Shown piece after piece: positions 52,280 through 59,000 of a stretch of DNA of 64,000 nt. The DNA comes from G963662905 sp965230045. GTDB taxonomy: Bacteria; Bacteroidota; Bacteroidia; Bacteroidales; WRLA01. The notes below the pieces were generated by a model, which saw nothing but the letters and a program-made list of their open reading frames with translations, searched no databases and was not told the DNA's origin. Position numbers and translations under genes: made by a program. The DNA is taken from assembly GCA_965230045.1 (NCBI GenBank), contig OZ245940.1, positions 4,898,001 through 4,962,000 on the forward strand. The letters are read 5' to 3'. Position 1 is the stretch's first letter. Each line of letters starts with the position of its first letter.

Positions 52280-52296
52280 ATACCTAAAATAGGTAT
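52280..52296. promoter_or_regulatory. Perfect palindrome upstream of flavodoxin
   Basis: ATACCTA, three bases, TAGGTAT, between the divergently placed flavodoxin start (52253) and the fructosamine-kinase end (52346). A candidate operator; the regulator is unknown. Confidence 0.4.
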
Positions 52297-52345
52297 TTCC
52301 GGGTAAAAATAAGAAAAATATCTTAGGAAAGCACAGTTGAGAGAC

Positions 52346-53224
52346 TTAAAATTTTCTGAGAATTGAATTTACTGAGGCCAGATAACCGCCTCCAAAAAGG
52401 TTCACATGAACCATCAGCGGATATAGGTTGCATATCTCTAATCGTTGCTGCCAGCCATTTTCAAGCGGATACCCTCTATGGTATTCCTCATAAAAATCAG
52501 GAGAAAACCCGCCAAAAAGCCTGCTCATTCCCAAATCCATTTCACGGTGTCCGTAATAAACAGCCGGATCTATCAGAACCGGATATCCTTTTTCGTCTGA
52601 CAGAATATTGCCGCCCCACAGGTCGCCATGCAATAATGCGGGCGGCTCTTCAGGGAATATCTCCTCCAATCGCATGAAAAGCGAATCAAACCACCGACTG
52701 AGTTTTGAATCTGCCACTCCACGGTCTCTGGCCATCCGTATTTGCGGCCTCAAGCGTTCTTCAGCAAAAAACTCCGTCCAACTTGCATGATGCCGGTTAC
52801 TTTGCTGAAGCGAACCAATATAATTATCATCATCAAGACCAAAGTATTTAGCCGTTTTCTTGTGTTGGTATGCCAATCCGCGGCCTAAGTTTGCAAAGTA
52901 ATTTTTGTTGTGCGCAGCAGATGAGATATGCTCCAGCAAAAGAAAGGCATCATCAGAATTTTCCCCAAAAGCAATTACTTTCGGGACACGCAATGTACCA
53001 AGTTTCTCCAACAGTTCCAGGCCACCGGCTTCGCGTTCAAACATGGCCGGATAGCGGCTTTGGCTGTTAAGCTTCATAAAAAAAAGCCCTTCGGAAGTGA
53101 TCAGGCGATAAGCTTCATTAATATCTCCACCGCTGACGCTTTGATAAGATTGTATGATGATGGATTTGGATAATTTATTTCGCAAGAGCTCCTCTGCGGA
53201 ACGGATTGTCGTTTCCTGAATCAT
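52346..53224 (-). CDS. Fructosamine kinase family protein
   Basis: A 292-residue APH-fold kinase: nucleotide-binding start VSGGDINEAYRL, FFMKLN (Lys), the catalytic loop LLHGDLWGGNIL (about 195-206) and the metal site LIDPAVYYGHREMDLGMSRLFGG, given by its parts. FN3K-family enzymes phosphorylate sugar-modified lysines so the adducts fall off (protein deglycation repair). Stands alone. Confidence 0.88.
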   Translation of the reverse strand: MIQETTIRSAEELLRNKLSKSIIIQSYQSVSGGDINEAYRLITSEGLFFMKLNSQSRYPAMFEREAGGLELLEKLGTLRVPKVIAFGENSDDAFLLLEHISSAAHNKNYFANLGRGLAYQHKKTAKYFGLDDDNYIGSLQQSNRHHASWTEFFAEERLRPQIRMARDRGVADSKLSRWFDSLFMRLEEIFPEEPPALLHGDLWGGNILSDEKGYPVLIDPAVYYGHREMDLGMSRLFGGFSPDFYEEYHRGYPLENGWQQRLEICNLYPLMVHVNLFGGGYLASVNSILRKF

Positions 53225-53339
53225 GAATGCTGTACTTTTATTTCAAAAGCACCAAAAAAAGAGGAAATTGTAGCGCAAATGAGTTTTATAAAAAGGGTTC
53301 TACACGGAATTTCGTGGAAAGAAAAATTACTTTATTTCA

Positions 53340-53568
53340 AACAGATTCCTCCAAAGTTTCCTCATTCTTCGGAAAATTTTGTCGGTATGACGCGTTTTTA
53401 TAAAGTCAAGAGGCAAATGCGGCGCACTTCGACTTGGTTCGGCTACGCTCACCACAGGACGCTCAGTGACCAGGCCGCATTTGCCTTAAACACCTAATAA
53501 ACAGCGTCATTCCGACCGGAACAAAGCCAAACGAAGTGATTAAGGCTTTATGAAGGGAGGAATCTGTT
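53340..53568. repeat. 229-base nested palindromic element (copy 2)
   Basis: Outer AACAGATTCCTCC (53340-53352) / GGAGGAATCTGTT (53556-53568), inner GTCGGTATGACGC / GCGTCATTCCGAC, core GGCAAATGCGGC (53412-53423) / GCCGCATTTGCC (53474-53485). The loop carries a GGCTACGCTCA...GCTCAGTGACC segment. It has the same concentric layout and related arm sequences (GATTtCTCC, GTCATTyCGAC, GGCAAA) as the element at 10065-10363. It fills the 432-base gap between fructosamine kinase and the anti-sigma gene. Confidence 0.7.
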
Positions 53569-53656
53569 AGGAATCAATAGTTTATTAACAAATATCTCCA
53601 TATTATTTTCAAACATTATTGTTACCCACGAAATTCCTAGTAGAACCATAAAAAGA

Positions 53657-54106
53657 TCAGAATATTAAAAAAGAATTCATGCTGTTCTGGATTCTGCTTT
53701 TAAGAAAACGGTCGAACACATAAAGCCCAAGCAAAGCGATGCCTACCATTACAAAAATCTGATTTGATTCAAAGGACTGAATTTTATTCAAGGCTTTATT
53801 GGCTACTTCATGGAGATAGATTATTACGCCAAATTCAATTTCCCAGCCACCGGTTAAAGATCTTAGCCATTGACTAACAGGTAATTGACTATATAAACTA
53901 ATAATTGCGCCCAATCCGGAAATACTGATCAGCAAGTACCAAACATTCTTTGAATTTGCTTTAAGAATGGGCTGTGTTTCAACAGGGTTTTCTGCCTCAA
54001 CTTGCGCCATTATGTTGTCGGTAAATCCGGCAGAAGGCTCCATCAAGGGATAGGCAGAAAAGATATCCCTCAAAATATTGTCTTTATTTTTATTATTTGT
54101 TTCCAT
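53657..54106 (-). CDS. Small membrane protein, putative anti-sigma factor
   Basis: A 149-residue protein: a soluble N-terminus (about 1-50), two hydrophobic helices (about 52-70, WYLLISISGLGAIISLY; about 117-135, FVMVGIALLGLYVF) and a short basic tail. No ZAS zinc motif (HxxxCxxC) is visible. It follows the ECF sigma gene by one base, the usual place for an anti-sigma factor, and the N-terminal segment could bind the sigma; this is from position rather than sequence. Confidence 0.6.
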   Translation of the reverse strand: METNNKNKDNILRDIFSAYPLMEPSAGFTDNIMAQVEAENPVETQPILKANSKNVWYLLISISGLGAIISLYSQLPVSQWLRSLTGGWEIEFGVIIYLHEVANKALNKIQSFESNQIFVMVGIALLGLYVFDRFLKSRIQNSMNSFLIF

Positions 54107-54107
54107 T

Positions 54108-54683
54108 TTACGCCAGTATTTTTTGCCTTTTATCCAAAATATTTTCCACTTCTGATGCCAGCTTCTTTCGTATCCGAAACAGGCGAACTTTCACATTAGA
54201 TGCGCTTAATCCCGTGATTTGCGCAATTTCATCAATGCTTTGATCTTTTTGATAGAAAAGCTGAATAAGCAATTGGTCGCCGTCAGGCAGGTCTGATACC
54301 GTTTTTTCGATTAACTGGTGCCGTTCTTCATTGTTCATTTTTCCAGCATTTTCTAAGAGATCATCTTCAGAGTAACGCTCCACCATATCATTTGTTATAG
54401 CGGTATATTCATATACTTTGCGGCGCGTACGGCTGATTGCTGTGGTGTAAGCAATGCGATAGAGCCAGGTGGAGAACTTGGCCTGCCCCCGGAAACCCGC
54501 CAAAGCTTTAAATGCCTTAATAAAGGTATCTTGTGCCGCTTCTTCTGCATCTCGCCGGTTCCTGAGGATTTTCACAATCATAGTAAAAACCATACTTTTA
54601 TGTTTTTCTACCAAACATGAAAATGCCTGATTGTCGCCCTGCTGTATGCGCTGGATGTATATGTGGTCATCCTGATAACTCAT
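54108..54683 (-). CDS. ECF-type RNA polymerase sigma factor
   Basis: A 191-residue sigma-70 group 4 protein. Region 2 (about 8-80) includes RNRRDAEEAAQDTFIKAFKAL and FSTWLYRIAYTTAISRTRR; region 4 (about 125-178) has the HTH QSIDEIAQITGLSASNVKVRLFRIRKKL. It redirects RNA polymerase to a stress or envelope regulon. The start is ATG 54683 (MSYQDDHIY); an upstream in-frame start at 54767 would add a non-conserved hydrophobic leader. Followed directly by the putative anti-sigma gene. Confidence 0.88.
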   Translation of the reverse strand: MSYQDDHIYIQRIQQGDNQAFSCLVEKHKSMVFTMIVKILRNRRDAEEAAQDTFIKAFKALAGFRGQAKFSTWLYRIAYTTAISRTRRKVYEYTAITNDMVERYSEDDLLENAGKMNNEERHQLIEKTVSDLPDGDQLLIQLFYQKDQSIDEIAQITGLSASNVKVRLFRIRKKLASEVENILDKRQKILA

Positions 54684-54776
54684 ATATCTGTAAGACGCTG
54701 GTGTTGTCTGCCGGTTACAAATATAATCAATTAAAAAGAAAAATCCCGAAAAGGCTCTTATTAGCAAGTACTTGCA

Positions 54777-54809
54777 TAAAAAAATCCCACTTTACCGGAT
54801 AAAGCGGGA
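54777..54809 (-). terminator. Intrinsic terminator of argR
   Basis: On the minus strand TCCCGCTTTA, five-base loop, TAAAGTGGGA (one mismatch) followed by a T-run. It starts 30 bases after the argR stop. Confidence 0.65.
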
Positions 54810-54838
54810 CTTTCGGGATATTTTGTATGTACAAAAAG

Positions 54839-55312
54839 CTATTCTACCAGAATGGTTTTAAACTCGGGGAAAGTACCCATAAGTATATTGAGGACTTCTT
54901 CCCTATCGAGGTTTTCTTTAAAAATCATTAAAATGCTGTCGTTGCCTGATATTGTTCCAATGATAACAGGAACAGAAGCTTCATCAATTTTTACGGCGAC
55001 GCTGTTGGCAAATCCGGGCAATGTTTTCAATACAGCCATATGGTGTGAAAATTCAAGGGAAACAATCCCTTGAAGCGGTGGTTTAAGCTCACCATCGAGG
55101 AGTTTTACTTCATCCGGGATGAAATAAATACTACCGTAGTGCAGGTCGTGGATTTTTCCAACGCGCAGTTCCCTGAGGTCTCGCGAAAGTGTGGCCTGTG
55201 TGGTGTCAAATCCACGGTTTACCAACAAACTGAGCAATTCTTCCTGCCTGTGGATTTTGTTTGTATTGATGATCTTTCGGATCTCGTGTAAGCGTTCCTG
55301 TTTGCTTTTCAT
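54839..55312 (-). CDS. argR: Arginine repressor
   Basis: A 157-residue ArgR: the N-terminal winged helix (1-70) has TTQATLSRDLRELRVGKI, and the C-terminal hexamerisation and arginine-binding domain (80-157) has GTISGNDSILMIF, close to the usual GTIAGDDTI. It represses arginine biosynthesis and activates catabolism according to arginine. Two ARG boxes 21 bases apart lie 77 bases upstream, so it probably represses itself. No arg biosynthetic genes are in the window. Confidence 0.93.
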   Translation of the reverse strand: MKSKQERLHEIRKIINTNKIHRQEELLSLLVNRGFDTTQATLSRDLRELRVGKIHDLHYGSIYFIPDEVKLLDGELKPPLQGIVSLEFSHHMAVLKTLPGFANSVAVKIDEASVPVIIGTISGNDSILMIFKENLDREEVLNILMGTFPEFKTILVE

Positions 55313-55388
55313 ATCATAAAGTATTTTAATATCGTTCGTGCTGCAATTTATGCAAGATTATTGGAATGGACACCAGTTTGTTAATAAT

Positions 55389-55427
55389 ATTGAATAAAAA
55401 TTCAAGCGCCGTGAATAATTATTAGTT
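55389..55427. promoter_or_regulatory. ARG-box pair upstream of argR
   Basis: Box 1 (55389-55406) contains TGAAT-AAAA-ATTCA, a perfect match to the ArgR consensus TGAATwwwwATTCA. Box 2 (55410-55427) has TGAAT-AATT-ATTAG (8 of 10 arm bases). The two 18-base boxes are separated by exactly 3 bases, the classical arrangement for an ArgR hexamer. Confidence 0.7.
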
Positions 55428-55480
55428 TTTATTCCAATTTGATTTATTTTCACGGATTTGTTGCATGAACCTTTAATTAA

Positions 55481-55753
55481 CTAAAAGTTGCCTGTATGCC
55501 TGCATAATTTTTCGCCCTCATACCGGCTTTGCTTGTTAACGGAATGTCTGGCATAATATTTTTTGAAGGCATATAAAAATGCCATCACTGACAGAGAGGC
55601 CAGGCCCCCATCAACAGGTGCTCCGCCGCCAACCGGATTTCCGGAAGGATTTCCTCCGTTTGGTGGAGGAGGTGGCGGTGGATCAGACGCATAAAGTTTT
55701 GGCGCCAAAAGAAGAAATACAATAATTACTGAAGTTTTGAAGATAGAGTTCAT
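55481..55753 (-). CDS. Small Pro/Gly-rich exported protein
   Basis: A 90-residue protein: signal peptide (VIIVFLLLAPKLYAS), then a Pro7 run and Gly/Asn/Pro-rich stretch (about 25-50), a hydrophobic helix (GGLASLSVMAFLYAFKKYY) and a basic tail. Bacteroidota genomes have many such PPPP...GGG...helix mini-proteins near secreted-protein genes; none has a known function that I can name. The start overlaps the upstream gene by ATGA. Confidence 0.65.
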   Translation of the reverse strand: MNSIFKTSVIIVFLLLAPKLYASDPPPPPPPNGGNPSGNPVGGGAPVDGGLASLSVMAFLYAFKKYYARHSVNKQSRYEGEKLCRHTGNF

Positions 55754-56004
55754 TTTTCCTGGTATTTTGTGATTACAATATTTTTTTCATATTCAAATCC
55801 GTTGGAACTCAAAGTGAGTTTGTATTTTCCCGGAGGAACAGTGCTGTTGAATTTTTCATAGTTTAATTTGTTGATAATAGCTGCTTTGTATAAGAGGCTT
55901 TTATCCGGAGATTTGAGGCAAACCTTAACATTATTAAGAATCCTGCTGGATTGAATGTATATGGTTTGGCCAATGGTATAAATCATTATTTCTGTTGTTT
56001 TCAT
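55750..56004 (-). CDS. Small beta-rich protein, second gene of the adhesin operon
   Basis: An 84-residue protein with no signal peptide. The pattern (IYTIGQTIYIQSS, FNSTVPPGKYKLTLSSNGFEYEKNIVI) looks like a single PPGxYxL beta-sandwich unit such as a T9SS C-terminal-domain fragment or carboxypeptidase-like repeat, but it stands alone. Overlaps both the gene before it (56001-56004) and after it (55750-55753) by ATGA, so all three are translated in series. Function unknown. Confidence 0.6.
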   Translation of the reverse strand: MKTTEIMIYTIGQTIYIQSSRILNNVKVCLKSPDKSLLYKAAIINKLNYEKFNSTVPPGKYKLTLSSNGFEYEKNIVITKYQEK

Positions 56005-59000
56005 GGTATCAGTATTTTATGAAATGAAAAGTTATTGCCATAGTCAATGCGCACAATGTAGAGTCCGGATGTTTGTAATGAAACTGTATGGTGCTGGCTT
56101 ATATTTGATTGGCTATAAATGCATTGTCCATTGCTGCTATATACACTAATTTCTTGAACTTTAACTGATTCCAGAGGAAACCAAAGGGTTAATGAATGAT
56201 CACTGATAAGAATCTCAGGTTCTGGTATAAGGACTTCGTCAGAATTATTGGTGTTTCCAAAAACCAGCAGGAATTCATCACTTTCGTTGTTTGAAAAATG
56301 ATATATACTGTCGATCAAAGAGCATTCTGTACCTGTTTTTGGATCAATTATCCGAACGAAATCGAAGCCCGGGTTTTCCTTCAAATGGATTTTTGCCAGG
56401 CCTTTTTCCGGAAACAGCGCTTTGATTTGTGCGCTTGAAGCATCCAAAGGCATGCTGTTTATAGAAAAATGTTCATCACCAGAGAAGCTGAAGATTTGTG
56501 GATATGTTTCGTCCATATGGCTCAGGTACCTGGCGTCCAGATCCTCATCAAAACCAATATGGGCTCCCTGAATGTTTTGTAAAGTGGTTTCATGGGTTTT
56601 TCCATTAAATTCCAAACTCAGGCGGATTAGTTTTTTGCCGGCTTCACGCTCTTTCAGGTAATCTACACCATTGTGAACCTGCACGGCTGTAGTCATTTTC
56701 AGGCTCGCATTTTCCGGATATGGCCCCCCATTATCTGTTGTCTCAACATAGAAAGCCTGCCCGCTGGCAATATATCTGGTGCCTCCGTTATTACCGGTAT
56801 GTGTGGTAGCATTATAACTGGCCCAACCATTGGGTTTATTGATATAGATTGTTGGGTTGACCGATGTCTTTGTCCACCCGCTCGCAGCCTCCCAGTCAAT
56901 AGCTGAAGGGAATGGGTTTCCAACAAGGTTCCAGCCATATGATGATCCTGAGGCCGAGCGCTGCAGGTTGTTGTCCCGGCCCGTTTCAGATGTACGCAGG
57001 CTTCCTTCAAAGTTTAAGCTTTGAGCTGATGCGTTCAGGTCAATCCAATAGAACCAGCCTTTCATATCGCCCAAAGATTCTTGTGTATCAGTAATGTATG
57101 AGTAATTTCCTGTGGATTCATCATATTCGAGCAACCATACCTGAGGGTTGCCATTATAGAAAATATTACCAACCGTACTGCCGCTTACCGGAGAGGAAAT
57201 ACCATTCCATCTGCCTTTGTCCACATATCTTTGTACCACTGCATCCTCTTCTGATCTGAGATAGTTTTGTCCCAAAAGACTGGCATCACCACTTGCTCCG
57301 GATTGTAGTATAATGCTTTTGCAACGGGGGCCAACTTTGTCGAGTGTTGGATATTTGCTCAGACCTGCTGGCAGAGTAACTTCGGTAACAGGATATGGGA
57401 TATCACTGGTAGACCAGTTGGAAGTATTGAACCAGTCGTTGGTACCTGCACCTCCGGTCCAGTTGGCTGTTGCAGGCGCACTATTATGGATACGTACATC
57501 ATCCATATGAATGTTTTTTCCGGTTTCGCTGTGAAAAAGGAATGCGATCATGATCATTTCACCATCATAGGCGCTAAGGTCGGCAGTGTGTTTTGTCCAG
57601 CCGTTTGCAGAACTGTACCTTGCTTCCTGTGTTCCAATGTCTGTCCAGTTGTTTCCATCCGTGCTTACCTGCAATTTGATGCCTTCCGTGTTTTTGTCTG
57701 CATTTCCGTTGTCGTGATACATCTGGAAACTCATTACCGTATTGGTCATGCTGCTGAGGTCAAACCACTGTGTTGCATAGCGACCATAGGTTTCTTCATT
57801 GAGCGATGCACCGTTAAAATAGATGAGATAGGTACCGTCTGCTACACCGCCACCGCTTGGCCAGGTGTCTGTATATGAATACCAGTAGCCATTCCAGTTG
57901 TCGCCGCTTACGATTTCTGTAGCCCAGCCAGTTGGAGGGTTATTCACTTCAAAGCTTTCATGATAGGGGTATGAAGTAACCGGAGCAGCACCGGTATTGA
58001 ACTCTGCGGGCCCCTCCCAGGAGCTGTATTGACCGCTGCCGCAACTTGACCGGACATAATATTTATACCAGGTATTTGCGCTTAATCCGGTATAGGTGTA
58101 GGGATTGGAGCTAATATTGCTTTGTGTTGGGATTCCGGTAAATGTTTCGGTGCCTTCACGAAGTTCAATATCCCATTGAGTGGCACTGCCGTTTTCTGTC
58201 CAGCTGAGTTGTACTGAAGTGCCGAAATTGTTGCTGATCGGGTTAAGGAAAGGGGGTGGACATGATGAAGGAGCGGTGATTTTTAGCTTATAGTCCTCCA
58301 CTTCTCCCTTTGGAGTATCGCCACAGGGCTGCCCGCAGTCTGAACCGGCATTTTTCACCCTGATCCTCATAATTGTCTCACCGATAGTTGCACCTGTAGG
58401 TACATCAAAAGTGAATGTGCCCTGGCCTCCGGCATCAACAGAGCAGATTATTTGTTCTCCGGCATCCGTAAAATCTCCGTCCGCATTCCAGTCAACCCAG
58501 GCTGCAAGATCATCGGAAGTTTCTGAGTCTCCATTGGTAATGCTCAGGCTAACGTTTTCCTGTCCCTGATAAAGTGTGGTTTGAATGTTTGTGTAGACAG
58601 AGTATCCTGACGATCCAGAGCTTTTGTGGATGGAGCCGATATCAACCTGTTTGATATATCCGACATCCGGCATGCCCATTGCATCGCAATAATTCAACGT
58701 TCCGTAAATGCTGAAATCATCAATATTCCATCCGCTGAATTGATCTGAATAATCGGTAGAGCCAATAGTAAAACGGATTTTAAATTTGCTTTCATTAGCA
58801 GCCATCCAGCTGACGTCCAGGTTAATATCCGACCATGCATTATCAGTTGTATTACTGGCTCCCCAACCGCTTGGACTTGCCCAGAGCTCGCTCCAGCTTG
58901 CGCCTTCATTGGTGCTGCCTTCGATTTTGGCCACATCATAGCTCTCTATATTTAGCCAACGCTTAAAGCTAAGCGTTACATTCTGATAGGCAGAGCAGTC

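Noticed and set aside
55345..55362. TGCA-AATTTA-TGCA-like palindrome as a separate argR operator
   Set aside because: Weak and A/T-driven; the ARG-box pair explains regulation better.
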